The notes: generated from the sequence alone by a model not told the origin. A stretch of 64,000 nucleotides of DNA from Deltaproteobacteria bacterium (GCA_020853705.1 JADYYK010000084.1:1-64000), one strand, 5' to 3'; counted from the stretch's first letter, positions 16,228 through 28,369 are shown. Program-made: numbers and translations.

Positions 16228-18141
16228 CGCCACTTCCCAGTCACCCAGACGAACAACTTCGCCGTCATCGACGCCGAACAGGGCGTGGACAACGCCGGCC
16301 GCCTGCAGTGAGAGCAGGCCCACGTTGGTGCGGGGCTCGAGCTGCGGCCCCCTGCCGACGCCGGACCTCGGCGACAGGATCTGAATGAACTCGGTCCATG
16401 TCGGCGGCTCCGGGAAGCGGTCCCCGGCTAGCCACTCATCGGTCCAGATCTCGCGGATCTTGCGCCGGAACGCTCCAGAGCTGGCGATGGACTGGTTGCG
16501 CTGCTTGAGGCCGCTGCTCACACACTGGGCGATGGAGATCCCCTTGGCGCCCGGATCGCGGGGCCACAGTGGGTTGTCATAGCCAACCCCCAGCCAGTAG
16601 ACGGCCTCGGTGGTGAATCCGTAGTGGCGGTCGCCCGACAGGAAGACGACCCGACCCACACGCAGATCCCGCGAGAGCATGGTCATGAACTCGCGCAAGC
16701 CCTGGGGACAGTTGCCCCACAGCTCGGCATCTTCCTCGCGCGCCCGGGCGGCGCTGACGTCGCGCTCGAACGAGCGCACACCAAACACAGGCGCAGCGGA
16801 TACCACGATCAGCACGTCCCCCGCGCGGTGACCCGCCTCGGCGGCCACACGCGCAGCCCTGTCGAGCCCGTCGTCGTTGAGGAGTCGCGGCGGGCCGCCC
16901 TCGCTCTGCTCCTTGCTTCGCTTTGTCCGGGTGTCGAGGACGACGATGGGCGGCGTGGTCGCGCTGGCGAAGAACCAGTCGGCGAGAAAAAGGAGTCTGT
17001 CGGCGGCCGAGCGCTCTTCGTGGCGCCGGTCGAGGGCGCGCACGAAGGCGTCGTCGAACTTCGCCGGCGCGTTGCCCCAGTGCTGGAACGCCCAGTAGGC
17101 CGCCAGGCCGTCGTCGCGCAGCTGCTTGCCGAGCTCGGTCCCGTACACGTCACGCTCCCACTTCTGGTTGAAGTTCCAGCCGTCGGTGATCTCGTGGTCG
17201 TCGAAGATCATGTAGGTCGGAGTGTTGGCAAAGAGCCGCCTGAGCTTGGGCAGCGCGCTCCGGCTGCGCTCCAGCGCCTCCGCGGTGTCCTCGTCGAGCC
17301 CGGGGAAGCTGGCGGGCCACAGCTTCTCGTTCCAGGCCAGGAGGTACATGGCCGCGAACTCGCCGAAGCCGAAGAGCTGGCGCTGCGCGTCGATGCCAAC
17401 TTCGCGGCCCAGGTTGGCCCGATCTGTGTCAGTGAGGTCGCGCAGCTCGTGAGTCTTGCCGCGCCAGTGGATGGTCTCCCAGCGGCCCAGGAGCTCGTGG
17501 GCGAGCTCATCGAGGTGGGTGCGCACGGGCATCGGCACGTCGTCGGGATAGATCTGGTCACCTGTCAGCATCAGGACGGCGGGCCGCGTGGGCAGCTCGG
17601 CGGCGTTCTCGGCGACGACTTGGTCAGCGGCGATGGAGGCGTCCTCGCCTGGGGCGGTCAGCTTGCGACAGGAGCCGTGGAGCAGGCGCAGCGAGAGGCC
17701 CTCGCCGGTGTTCCGGTCGAGCTGCTGGATGAAGAACGTGGGCAGGCTGAAGCCCTCTTGCGCGATGCTGGTGACGGGCTGGCCGAGCAGGCTGGCCAGG
17801 GTCCACACCGAGGGCGGGCCAGCGCTGCGCAGCTCGAGGTCGTAGCCGATGAGCTGGTTGACCGGCAGCGTGCTGACGCGTGAGTCCCCTGCGGGCTCGG
17901 CCAGCAGCAAGGTCACGAACAGCTTGGGCGCCAGCGCCACGGTGCGGGAGGTGGTCTTGACGGCCAGGCGCTCACCACGCTCGGGGCGCGGCAAGCGACG
18001 CTTGAAGCGATCGTGGGTGCGGAAGACCCAGAGCTGCAGCTCGGCGCGGGAGGGGCGGATGCTGGTGGCCAGCCAGACGCAGACCCGGCGTCGCTCCACC
18101 CGGCGCACGATCGGCCCGGCGAGCAGGGTCGGCAACTGCAT
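16213..18141 (-). CDS. PhoD-like alkaline phosphatase/phosphodiesterase
   Basis: 642 residues. Metal-site motifs of the PhoD metallophosphatase family are readable: LMLTGDQIYPDD, MIFDDHEITDGWNFN and FLSGDRHYGF, with a C-terminal TEAVYWLGVGYDNPLWP. PhoD enzymes hydrolyse phosphate esters and wall teichoic acids outside the cell. This protein has no signal peptide or Tat motif, which is unusual for PhoD and suggests a cytoplasmic role or a missed upstream export signal. An N-terminal domain of about 180 residues precedes the catalytic part. It starts 18 bases after sdhB but lacks a clear ribosome site. Confidence 0.85.
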   Translation of the reverse strand: MQLPTLLAGPIVRRVERRRVCVWLATSIRPSRAELQLWVFRTHDRFKRRLPRPERGERLAVKTTSRTVALAPKLFVTLLLAEPAGDSRVSTLPVNQLIGYDLELRSAGPPSVWTLASLLGQPVTSIAQEGFSLPTFFIQQLDRNTGEGLSLRLLHGSCRKLTAPGEDASIAADQVVAENAAELPTRPAVLMLTGDQIYPDDVPMPVRTHLDELAHELLGRWETIHWRGKTHELRDLTDTDRANLGREVGIDAQRQLFGFGEFAAMYLLAWNEKLWPASFPGLDEDTAEALERSRSALPKLRRLFANTPTYMIFDDHEITDGWNFNQKWERDVYGTELGKQLRDDGLAAYWAFQHWGNAPAKFDDAFVRALDRRHEERSAADRLLFLADWFFASATTPPIVVLDTRTKRSKEQSEGGPPRLLNDDGLDRAARVAAEAGHRAGDVLIVVSAAPVFGVRSFERDVSAARAREEDAELWGNCPQGLREFMTMLSRDLRVGRVVFLSGDRHYGFTTEAVYWLGVGYDNPLWPRDPGAKGISIAQCVSSGLKQRNQSIASSGAFRRKIREIWTDEWLAGDRFPEPPTWTEFIQILSPRSGVGRGPQLEPRTNVGLLSLQAAGVVHALFGVDDGEVVRLGDWEVALPRR

Positions 18142-18159
18142 CGGGACGCCAGTCGCTGG

Positions 18160-18923
18160 CTAATCGCCGCCGGCGCGCTCCTTGCGGTACACGGCGGTGG
18201 CCTTGATGTAGTCGCGATTCATCAGGGCGATGTTCTCCAAGGTGATCTCCTTGGGGCACGCCGCCTCGCACTCGCCGACGTTGGTGCAGCCGCCGAAGCC
18301 CTCGGCGTCCATCTGGTTGACCATGCGCAGCGCGCGGGTGTCGCGCTCGGGCTGGCCCTGCGGCAGCCGCGCCAGGTGCGCGACCTTGGCCGAGGTGAAC
18401 AGCATGGCCGAGCCGTTGGGGCAGGCCGCCACGCAGGCGCCACAGCCGATGCACGCGGCGGCGTCCATGGCCAGGTCGGCGTTCATCTTGGGCACCGGGA
18501 TGGCGTTGCCGTCCGGCGGGCTGCCCGCGGGCACCGAGACGAAGCCGCCGGCCGCGATGATGCGGTCGAACGCGCCGCGGTTGACCACCAGGTCCTTGAC
18601 CACCGGGAAGGCCGACGCGCGCCAGGGCTCGATCCAGATCTCGTCGCCGTCCTTGAAGCTGCGCATGTGCAGCTGACACGCGGTGGTCGCCTTGCGCGGC
18701 CCGTGCGGCGTGCCGTTGATCATCATGCCGCACATGCCGCAGATGCCCTCGCGGCAGTCATGATCGAAGGCGATGGGGTCCTCGCCCTTGGTGATCAGAC
18801 GCTCGTTGACGACGTCGAGCATCTCCAGGAAGGACATGTCGGGGCTGATGTCGGGCGCGTCGTAGTCGACGATCTTCCCGGCGTCGGCCCCGTTCTTCTG
18901 CCGCCACACATGCAGCTTGATGT

Positions 18924-18927
<4 letters not shown>
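18160..18927 (-). CDS. sdhB: succinate dehydrogenase iron-sulfur subunit
   Basis: 255 residues from GTG 18927. SdhB passes electrons from the flavin of SdhA to the membrane subunit through three clusters, and its ligands are visible: [10 protein letters not shown] for the 2Fe-2S centre, [12 protein letters not shown] and [15 protein letters not shown] for the 4Fe-4S and 3Fe-4S centres. The start codon overlaps the sdhA stop (GTGA at 18924-18927), so the two are translationally coupled. Last gene of the sdhCAB operon. Confidence 0.96.
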
Positions 18928-20842
<1,915 letters not shown>

Positions 20843-20843
<1 letters not shown>

Positions 20844-21550
20844 CAGCGCACCCCCACCACGACGGGAGGCACTTCCGTCGGCACGTGAAGCTTGATGACG
20901 CCGGCCTGGACCGCGATCGGCATCGAGATGTTGGCCGCGACCAGCACGATCGTGATGGCGTAGGCGACCAGCTTGAACACCGGCGCCGTGCGCGCGGTGC
21001 GCAGCCCCAGCGACTGCGACGCGCTGTAGGCGCCATGGATGAGGTGCAGCCCCAGCGCCAGCATGCACACCACGTAGGCCACCGCGGTCCACACCACCTT
21101 GAAGCCGGTGACGAAGTTCCAGTAGGCGTCCTGCTTGATGAAGTGCGGGTGCGCCTGCCCGGTGGTGAAGTGCAGCAGGTGGTAGACCACGAACAGGGCC
21201 AGCAAGGGGCCCGACAGCATCATGGTACGCGAGGCATAGCTGGCCGAGCGCCAGCGCCGGAAGCTGTAGGCCCTGGGGCGCGCGGCGCCCGCCAGCGCGG
21301 TCAGCTGCACCGCGGTGACGACGTGCAGCAGCACCGAGATGAAGAGGATGGCCCGGGTGCCCCACAGCAAGCTCGGGACGCTCTTCAGGAAGTGGGCGTA
21401 GGCATTGAACTTTGCAGGTCCCAGGTAGATCTGCAGGTTGCCCAACATGTGGACGATGGTGAACCCGAAGAGGATGATGCCGGTCACGGCCATCACCACC
21501 TTCTTGCCCACCGTCGATTGCAGAAAACGCGGCGCAGCGATTGCTGTCAT
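20843..21550 (-). CDS. sdhC: succinate dehydrogenase cytochrome b subunit
   Basis: 235 residues with five predicted membrane helices, as in B-type (cytochrome b558) SdhC. Candidate haem ligands lie in [24 protein letters not shown] and GLHLIHGAY, each placing His within a helix. No SdhD follows, consistent with the single large anchor. It is the first gene of the sdhCAB operon. Upstream, TGTATTA-like sequence near 21560-21566 may be the -10 region; the ribosome site is unclear. Confidence 0.95.
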
Positions 21551-21600
21551 GGCGCCGCCGTAATACAGGGAACTCGCGATGTTCGCAAGCGATCTGGTGT

Positions 21601-21610
21601 CACCCGGGTG
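21601..21610. promoter_or_regulatory. palindrome upstream of sdhC
   Basis: CACCCGGGTG is a perfect 10-bp palindrome 50 bases upstream of sdhC and 16 bases past the TlpA-like stop codon. It may be a regulator site or part of a terminator; the evidence is symmetry and position only. Confidence 0.3.
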
Positions 21611-21625
21611 GGATGCCTCGAGACC

Positions 21626-22309
21626 TCACATGGCGCCGCCGTCGGCGCCCACCGGATGCGCCGGCGAGGTGCCGGTGCGGGTCACCTTGATGGTCTCGCC
21701 GCGAATGAGCGCGGCGACGTCGGCCTCGACGATGACGTCGTTGGCGGTGCCGCTCATGGACCAGACGCGGTCGCCGTTGCGGCCGAACAGCATGGTGGTG
21801 GGCACCGACTGCGGACGGCCGTAGACGCGCAAGAGGTCGTCGTTGGCGCGCACGATGGGGAACGTGAGGTTGTAGTGGGCGGCGAAGCGCTTCAGCGTGG
21901 CGTCGTCGGCGGTGTCGAGCGAGATGCCGATCATCTCGAAGCCGTCGGCGTGGTGGCGCTTGTAGACGCCTGACAGGCCGCCGGCCTCGGTGGTGCAGGG
22001 CTCGCACCAGCTGGCCCAGAAGCTGATGAGGACGATCTTGCCGCGCAGCTCCTGGCGCAGCAGGGCGCGGCCGTCGAGGGTGGCGTAGTCGATGTCGGGC
22101 AGGCAGGCGGCGCCGTCACACATGGTGTCGCGAGCGCGCTCGGGCAGCTGCACGGTGCTGGCGGGCGCGGCGGCGGCGGCGGCGCCCGCGGCGGCGTCGG
22201 GTTTCGGCGCGCCCGGCCCGATGGGCGGGTGCTCGTCGGGTGCGTTCTTCTTGCAGCTGGCGATCAGGCTCACGCCGAGCAGCCCCAACGTCGCGAAGAG
22301 CAGCTTCAT
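21626..22309 (-). CDS. TlpA-like thioredoxin-fold lipoprotein
   Basis: 227 residues from ATG 22309, where MKLLFATLGLLGVSLIASC is a lipoprotein signal with Cys19. A Pro/Ala-rich linker leads to a redoxin domain with SFWASWCEPC (Cys102 and Cys105, the CxxC active site), the cis-Pro region SVPTTMLFG and an extra cysteine pair around residues 64-69. Periplasmic TlpA/ResA relatives reduce disulfides, often for cytochrome c or oxidase assembly. It lies just upstream of sdhCAB on the same strand, 75 bases away. Confidence 0.9.
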   Translation of the reverse strand: MKLLFATLGLLGVSLIASCKKNAPDEHPPIGPGAPKPDAAAGAAAAAAPASTVQLPERARDTMCDGAACLPDIDYATLDGRALLRQELRGKIVLISFWASWCEPCTTEAGGLSGVYKRHHADGFEMIGISLDTADDATLKRFAAHYNLTFPIVRANDDLLRVYGRPQSVPTTMLFGRNGDRVWSMSGTANDVIVEADVAALIRGETIKVTRTGTSPAHPVGADGGAM

Positions 22310-22377
22310 TCCTGCACTGAACGTGCGCGGCGCCCGGACCATTCCGGCATGGTAGCTGGAACATCGCGTCTCATGCG

Positions 22378-22383
22378 TAGGTT
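22378..22383 (+). promoter_or_regulatory. -10-like TAGGTT, leaderless type
   Basis: TAGGTT ends 8 bases before ATG 22392 of the EEP lipoprotein gene, leaving no room for a ribosome-binding leader. Confidence 0.45.
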
Positions 22384-22391
22384 TGCTGAGC

Positions 22392-23279
22392 ATGAAGCGG
22401 GTGGCGATCGACAAGCTCTGGCTGGCCTGCGCGGCGACCGCCGCGGTGCTGGCGCTGGCGGGCGCGCTGTCGGCCAGCGGCTGTTCACGCTCGCGCGGCC
22501 AGGCCTCGGGGCCGGCCGCCATCGGGCCGGTGCTGACTCCCGACCCGCCCGACCAGGCCGACCCGTCGCCGCCGGCCAGCAGCGCGGACCCGCTGGTGGT
22601 GATGACCTACAACGTCAACTTCGGCCTGGCCGGAGACGAGGACACCCTGGCGGCGCTGCGCTCCGGCCAGGCCGACCTGGTGGTGCTCGAGGAGGTCACC
22701 CCGGCCTGGCAGCGCTCGCTCGAGGATCGCGTCGCCGATCGCTATCCGCACCGGCTGTACCGCGCCGCGCGCGCCGCCGGCGGCCTGGCCGTGCTGTCAC
22801 GCTGGCCGCTCGAGGACGCCGACCTCGTGGCCTCACCGGTGGGCTGGTTCCCGGGCTGGCGCGTGCTGGCGGAGACCCCGCTGGGCAAGGTGCAGCTGCT
22901 GGCGCTGCACCTGCGTCCGCCGCTGAGCGACCGGGGCGCCGCGTTCGGCGGCTACTTCATCACGGCCAAGGATCGCCGCGCCGAGATCGAGGCCTACTGG
23001 AAGACCATCGATCCTGCGCTGCCGGTGCTGGCGCTGGGCGACCTCAACGAGGACCAGAGCGGCAGCGCGGTCGGCTTCCTGCACGACCGGGGGCTGCGCG
23101 ACGCGCTGCCGGCCGACACGATGACGTGGCGCTGGGACACCAGCGCGGGGCGCATCCAGTGGCAGCTCGATCACATCCTGTATGACGAGACCTTCACGCT
23201 GGTCAGCGCGGAGGTGGTGAACGCCGGCCGCAGCGACCACCTGCCGGTGCTGGCGCGGCTGCGCCTGGCGAGGCCTTAG
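22392..23279 (+). CDS. EEP-family lipoprotein
   Basis: 295 residues. The signal segment with lipobox SASGC (near residue 31) is followed by a Pro-rich linker and an endonuclease/exonuclease/phosphatase domain: VVMTYNVNFGL, VVLEEVTP, LLALHLRPP, LALGDLNEDQSGS, WQLDHILYD and SDHLPVLARL. The metal and catalytic residues (Asn, Glu, Asp, His) are all kept. As a lipid-anchored EEP enzyme it could act on extracellular DNA or phospholipids; the substrate is unknown. Confidence 0.88.
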   Translation: MKRVAIDKLWLACAATAAVLALAGALSASGCSRSRGQASGPAAIGPVLTPDPPDQADPSPPASSADPLVVMTYNVNFGLAGDEDTLAALRSGQADLVVLEEVTPAWQRSLEDRVADRYPHRLYRAARAAGGLAVLSRWPLEDADLVASPVGWFPGWRVLAETPLGKVQLLALHLRPPLSDRGAAFGGYFITAKDRRAEIEAYWKTIDPALPVLALGDLNEDQSGSAVGFLHDRGLRDALPADTMTWRWDTSAGRIQWQLDHILYDETFTLVSAEVVNAGRSDHLPVLARLRLARP

Positions 23280-23294
23280 CGGGCTTTAGCGGCG

Positions 23295-23888
23295 CTACTG
23301 GACGGCGACGATGATCATCTTGCGGACGTCGCCGATGCGGGTCGACTCGCCAGGGCCGGGCACCTGCGCGCACACGACGCCCTTGGCGCAGCTCGCGGAC
23401 GCCAGCACGTGGCGCACCGTGAAGCCGTAGTACTTCGACGTGACCAGCTTGATGATGGCGTCGCGCACTGGCATGCCCACCAGGGGCAGCATGGGCATCA
23501 CCTCGGTGGGGTTGGCGCCGATCACCGCGATCAGGACCGGCTCCCGGGTCGATTGGGTCCGACCCACACCGTCGATGCCATACACACGCATCTCGACCGA
23601 CGACGTGTGCTCGGGCGCGGGAAGAAACACGACGTCACCGGTGACCCCCAGCGAACGCAGCTTGTCGTAAGCGTCCTCGTAGGAGTACGCGGTGGTGATC
23701 GAGGGGACGATGAAGGTGTCGGGGCCGATGGCCGGGGCCACGTAGGCCGGACCCGAGGCTGGCGGCCCACCCGTGCCAGGACCCGGACCCGGGCCACCCG
23801 GCCCGCGACCATCAGGCGGAGGTCCGCTGCGCACCACACACGCGGTCACGCCAATCATCAGTGCACCCAGGAAGGTCAGTCTCGTCAT
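23295..23888 (-). CDS. lipoprotein with PASTA-like domains
   Basis: 197 residues. MTRLTFLGALMIGVTAC is a lipoprotein signal (Cys17) followed by a Pro/Gly linker. The C-terminal 65 residues, from MLPLVGMPVRDAIIKL to VCAQVPGPGEST and VRKMIIVAV, fit the PASTA pattern (P-x-x-x-G-x-x-x-x-x-A at the start, V-x-x-Q-x-P-x-P-G near the end). A shorter, poorer copy precedes it (YSYEDAYDKLRSLG). PASTA domains bind peptidoglycan fragments in kinases and PBPs; a free lipoprotein form is less usual. The assignment is by pattern and moderate. Confidence 0.72.
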   Translation of the reverse strand: MTRLTFLGALMIGVTACVVRSGPPPDGRGPGGPGPGPGTGGPPASGPAYVAPAIGPDTFIVPSITTAYSYEDAYDKLRSLGVTGDVVFLPAPEHTSSVEMRVYGIDGVGRTQSTREPVLIAVIGANPTEVMPMLPLVGMPVRDAIIKLVTSKYYGFTVRHVLASASCAKGVVCAQVPGPGESTRIGDVRKMIIVAVQ

Positions 23889-23905
23889 CGCAGTGTCTCC
23901 CTCTC

Positions 23906-23922
23906 GCCCCGCTCGGCGGGGC
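23906..23922. promoter_or_regulatory. hairpin in divergent promoter region
   Basis: GCCCCGC, loop TCG and GCGGGGC form a perfect 7-bp stem in the leader of the PASTA-like gene and just before the MFS gene on the other strand. It may be an operator or a leader structure. Confidence 0.4.
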
Positions 23923-23927
23923 CACGC

Positions 23928-23937
23928 ATGATACCTT
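23928..23937. promoter_or_regulatory. overlapping divergent -10-like boxes
   Basis: Plus strand TACCTT (23932-23937) ends 8 bases before ATG 23946 of the MFS gene. Minus strand TATCAT (23933 to 23928) would start the PASTA-like gene about 35 bases before its ATG. Their shared bases suggest mutually exclusive transcription. Confidence 0.45.
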
Positions 23938-23945
23938 CGTCTCGC

Positions 23946-25193
23946 ATGTCGCGTCCGCCTGGCGGCGAACCACTCGAAGCGGCTGGGCCGTTCGCCGTGC
24001 TGGGCAACCGGAACTTCCGGCTGTACTGGTCCGGTCAGGCCATCTCCCTGGTCGGGACCTGGATGCAGGTCGTGGCCCAGAGCTTCGTCGTCGTCCACCT
24101 CAGCAACCGCAACGTGTCCCTGGGCATCATCCACGTGGCGAGCTCGGTGCCGATGATCCTGCTCTCGCTGAGCGGCGGCGCCTTCGCGGATCGCGCCGAT
24201 CGCCGCAAGATCCTCATCGCTACCCAGTTCGTCTTGATGCTGCTGGCGTTCGCCTTCGCGGCCCTGATGCACACCGGGCGGCTGACCATGGGCGCCATCA
24301 TGGTGGTGGCGGTGCTGGCCGGGACCGCGGCGGCCTTCGACCTGCCCGCCTCGCAGGCGCTGACCCCCCAGCTGGTCGAGCCGCGCCAGATCCCGCAGGC
24401 GGTGGCGCTGATGCAGGCCATCTTCCATGGCTCGCGCCTGATCGGACCTGCGCTGGCGGGCATGCTGATGGGACCGTTCGGACCCGAGGGGCTATTCATC
24501 GCCAACGGGATCTCTTTCATCGCGGTCATCGCGACCCTGATGTGGATCCGCCCGGCGCCGCGGCCGCCCCGGCCCAAGGGTGAGGGCGCCGGGATCGGCC
24601 AGGGTGTGCGCTATGTCATGACGCGGCCCGATGTGCGCGCCCTGATGGCCATCACGGCGCTGGGCGCGGTCATGGTGTTCCCCTTCATGGTCGTGCTGGG
24701 CGCCGGCTTCGCGAAGCAGTTCTACGGCGGGCGTGGCGACGCCCTGGGCATCATGATGGCGGGCTCGGGCGCGGGCGCGCTGACCGGGGCGCTGGTGCTG
24801 CTGACCGTCAGCGACGCCGAGCGCATGCGCCGCATCGCCATCTGCACCGTGGGCATGGGCGTGGCGCTCGCCGCCTATGCGCTGTCGCGGTCGTTGCCGC
24901 TGACCGTGATGGCCATCTTCGCGCTGACCTTCTGCGTGTCGAGCGCGATGGGCCTCTGCTCGACCATCCTGCAGCAGACCGTGCCCGACCACCTGCGCGG
25001 GCGCGTCATGAGCATCAACACCCTGCTCTTCATCGGCCTGATGCCGTTCGCCGCGCTGGGGCTGGGCGCGCTGTCGGATCGCTTCGGGCTGCCCTGGGTG
25101 ATGGGCGGCGCCGCGACCGCCCATGTCCTCGGCTCGGTGCTGCTGCTGCGCCGCGCGGCGGTCGCCCATCGCGTGGTATCGTCGGAGAGTTGA
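23946..25193 (+). CDS. MFS transporter
   Basis: 415 residues with about 11-12 hydrophobic helices. The opening LGNRNFRLYWSGQAISLVGTWMQ and the loop GGAFADRADRRKIL (the family D-R-x-x-R-R loop between helices 2 and 3), then TVPDHLRGRVMSINTL, are typical of the MFS_3/EntS group of exporters. Substrate unknown; relatives export siderophores, drugs or lipids. ATG 23946 is preferred over ATG 23928, which lies inside the -10 hexamer region. Confidence 0.9.
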   Translation: MSRPPGGEPLEAAGPFAVLGNRNFRLYWSGQAISLVGTWMQVVAQSFVVVHLSNRNVSLGIIHVASSVPMILLSLSGGAFADRADRRKILIATQFVLMLLAFAFAALMHTGRLTMGAIMVVAVLAGTAAAFDLPASQALTPQLVEPRQIPQAVALMQAIFHGSRLIGPALAGMLMGPFGPEGLFIANGISFIAVIATLMWIRPAPRPPRPKGEGAGIGQGVRYVMTRPDVRALMAITALGAVMVFPFMVVLGAGFAKQFYGGRGDALGIMMAGSGAGALTGALVLLTVSDAERMRRIAICTVGMGVALAAYALSRSLPLTVMAIFALTFCVSSAMGLCSTILQQTVPDHLRGRVMSINTLLFIGLMPFAALGLGALSDRFGLPWVMGGAATAHVLGSVLLLRRAAVAHRVVSSES

Positions 25194-25207
25194 TCAGGGA
25201 GGCGATC

Positions 25208-25545
25208 ATGCAGTTCGGTCCGAAGGTCACGAAGTACCTGGAGCAGTATCGCGCCGAGCACACCAAGTTCTCGACCCGGCTGACCCACATGATCGGCATC
25301 CCGATGATCGTGGCCTCGCTGCCGCTGATCCCGACCGCGCCGCCGGTCGGCGTCGGGCTGTTCGCGGCAGGCTGGGCGCTGCAGTACCTCGGCCACTACT
25401 TCGAGGGCAACAAGCCGTCGTTCTACGGCGACCCCACCTACCTGGCGGTCGGCGCGCTGTGGGCCGGCCTGGAGTGGGCCGAGATCCTGACCGGCAAGAA
25501 GCTGCTGCCCGAAGCTGGCGAGGTCGCCGAAGTCGCCGCCGCCTG

Positions 25546-25546
<1 letters not shown>
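25208..25546 (+). CDS. Mpo1-like (DUF962) membrane protein, second copy
   Basis: 112 residues. YLEQYRAEHTKFSTRLTHMIG and LQYLGHYFEGNKPSF carry the same metal-ligand histidines (EH near the N terminus, GHxFEGNKP in the middle) as the copy at 697-1083 but the two are clearly diverged. Hydrophobic segments fall at about residues 35-60 and 75-90. GGGAGG lies 6 bases before ATG 25208. Its stop overlaps the patatin ATG by one base, which puts two lipid-related genes in one transcript. Confidence 0.88.
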
Positions 25547-26781
<1,235 letters not shown>

Positions 26782-26782
26782 C

Positions 26783-27694
26783 ATGGGCCTGATCTTCAAG
26801 CGCTGGCGGCCGCGCGCCGAGCTGCGCCCGAGCGGCGGCTCGGCGGCCGGGGCGGCGGTGAAGATCGAGTGGCTGGGCACCGCCGGCCACGTCGTGCGCA
26901 CCGCGACGACCACGCTGCTCATCGATCCCTTCCTGTCACGGCCCGGGTTCGCGCGGCTGCTGCTGGGGCGGCTGCGGCCGCTGGCGCGTGACGAGGGCAG
27001 GCTGCCGACGCGGGTGGACGCCGTCCTGTGTGGCCACAGCCACTTCGATCACCTGCTCGACGCGCCCGAGATCGCGCGGCGCACCGGCGCGGTGCTGGTC
27101 GGCTCGGCGTCGACCTGCGCCTTCGGCCGCGCCACCGGCCTGGCCGAGGCGCAGCTGGCCGAGGTGCCGCCCGAGGGGCGCACGCTCAGCATCGGCGACT
27201 GCGAGATCCGCTTCGTGCCCAGCCTGCACGGCCGGCTGCTGCTGGGGCGGGTGCCCTTCCCTGGCGTGGTCGCGGCGCCCCCCACGCTGCCCGCGCGCAT
27301 GTGGCACTACCGCATGGGCGGCGCGTATGGCGTCCTCATCAAGGCCCCGGGCGCGACCATCTACCACAACGGCAGCGCCGACCTGATCGACGCCGAGCTC
27401 GCGGGCGTGCGCGCCGACGTGCTTCTGGTCGGCCTGGCCGGACGCAAGGCCACCCGCGACTACCTGGGCCGGCTGACCGCCGCGCTGCAACCCGGTCTCA
27501 TCGTCCCCACTCACCATGACAGCTTCTTCGCGCCGCTGTCGCGCGGGGTCCACCTCCTGCCCGGCATCGATCTCGACGGCTTCACCAGCGAGGCGCGCCG
27601 GGTCGCACCCGCCGCCACCATCGTGACGCCCGACTACTTCGAGTCGCTCGCGGTCCCGGCTGGTGACGCGCGTGGTGCGCAGCTCCTCGCGTAA
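26783..27694 (+). CDS. metallo-beta-lactamase fold hydrolase (UlaG/NAPE-PLD-like)
   Basis: 303 residues. IEWLGTAGHVVRT and LIDPFLSRPG open the MBL fold; the metal motif is GHSHFDH (His85, His87, Asp89, His90), followed by LHGR and VPTHHDSFF as later ligand positions. This spacing and the GTAG start fit the UlaG/NAPE-PLD branch rather than lactamases. With the neighbouring patatin and Mpo1-like genes, a phospholipid substrate is plausible but inferred. Starts two bases after the patatin stop. Confidence 0.9.
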   Translation: MGLIFKRWRPRAELRPSGGSAAGAAVKIEWLGTAGHVVRTATTTLLIDPFLSRPGFARLLLGRLRPLARDEGRLPTRVDAVLCGHSHFDHLLDAPEIARRTGAVLVGSASTCAFGRATGLAEAQLAEVPPEGRTLSIGDCEIRFVPSLHGRLLLGRVPFPGVVAAPPTLPARMWHYRMGGAYGVLIKAPGATIYHNGSADLIDAELAGVRADVLLVGLAGRKATRDYLGRLTAALQPGLIVPTHHDSFFAPLSRGVHLLPGIDLDGFTSEARRVAPAATIVTPDYFESLAVPAGDARGAQLLA

Positions 27695-27709
27695 GCCGCG
27701 CGGCCGCGC

Positions 27710-27715
27710 TATCCT
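27710..27715 (+). promoter_or_regulatory. -10-like TATCCT of zinc-ribbon gene
   Basis: TATCCT ends 14 bases before ATG 27730, with the ribosome site AGGGGAG in between; this would give a leader of about 8 bases. Confidence 0.35.
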
Positions 27716-27729
27716 GCTCCAGGGGAGCC

Positions 27730-28269
27730 ATGCTCGAGTGTCCCAGCTGCGGTAGTGCGGTCCACGAGTCGCTGACGCGCTGTCTGCGCTGCGGCAAGCC
27801 CATCTCCGAGGCCACCGCCAAGGAGCTGCCCAAGCAGCGCACCAAGTATCGCGAGGGCATCGGCTTCGGCATCGTCTCGGCCATCCTGGTCATCGGCCTC
27901 ATCGCCGGCATCGGCTATGGCAGTTACCGCGCCTACCTGTGGTGGACCTTCAAGAAGAACAGCGAGAAGGTCGCCAAGCTGAGCGTCGGCCGCCACGCCG
28001 GCAGCGCGTACCCGCTGCTCAAGCTCGACCTGTCGTTCAAGCTGCGCCAGGGCCAGGCCTTCCTGATCGGCAGCGTGACCAACCAGGGCAAGCGCTACAT
28101 CGGCGACGTGACCTATCGCTACAGCTGCAACGAGCCGCCGGCGGGCAACAGCTTCAGCCTGGGCCCGTTCGGCCCCGGCGAGAAGCGCCGCTTCGAGCAG
28201 TTCCTGTTCCAGGCCCAGCGGCTGGAGACCTGTGACAGCCATGTCGACTTCGTCAGCATCACGCAGTGA
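27730..28269 (+). CDS. zinc-ribbon membrane protein with FxLYD-like domain
   Basis: 179 residues. An N-terminal zinc ribbon (Cys4, Cys7, Cys18, Cys21 in CPSC and CLRCG) precedes a membrane helix (about residues 44-68). The outer part, LDLSFKLRQGQAFLIGSVTNQGKR to FGPGEKRRFEQF, has the look of the FxLYD beta-sandwich (G-x-V-x-N, then L-x-P-G-E). Family members are regulatory or structural; no function can be given. AGGGGAG sits 4-5 bases before the start. The stop codon lies inside the following hairpin. Confidence 0.8.
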   Translation: MLECPSCGSAVHESLTRCLRCGKPISEATAKELPKQRTKYREGIGFGIVSAILVIGLIAGIGYGSYRAYLWWTFKKNSEKVAKLSVGRHAGSAYPLLKLDLSFKLRQGQAFLIGSVTNQGKRYIGDVTYRYSCNEPPAGNSFSLGPFGPGEKRRFEQFLFQAQRLETCDSHVDFVSITQ

Positions 28270-28293
28270 CCCTCGAAGCGAAGCTTCGAGGGT
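28269..28293. terminator. strong hairpin after the zinc-ribbon gene
   Basis: ACCCTCGAAGC, loop GAA and GCTTCGAGGGT form a perfect 11-bp stem that starts at the last base of the stop codon; GCAG/CTGC can extend it outside a two-base mismatch. There is no T-tract, so termination may be protein-assisted; it also separates the convergent barrel gene. Confidence 0.6.
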
Positions 28294-28299
28294 CGCTGC

Positions 28300-28354
28300 G
28301 TGTCCGGTCAGTGTCCGGTCAGCGTCCGGTCAGTGTCCGGTCAGTGTCCTGTCC
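28300..28354. repeat. 11-bp tandem repeat, five copies
   Basis: Unit GTGTCCGGTCA at 28300, 28311, 28322 (one change), 28333 and a diverged copy at 28344. It lies between the hairpin and the stop codon of the barrel gene, in no reading frame of either neighbour. Confidence 0.85.
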
Positions 28355-28369
28355 GCTCCGGTCCGCGCC

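Noticed and set aside
28300..28354. CRISPR or attachment site
   Set aside because: Tandem units are contiguous without spacers, and no integrase or phage gene is near.
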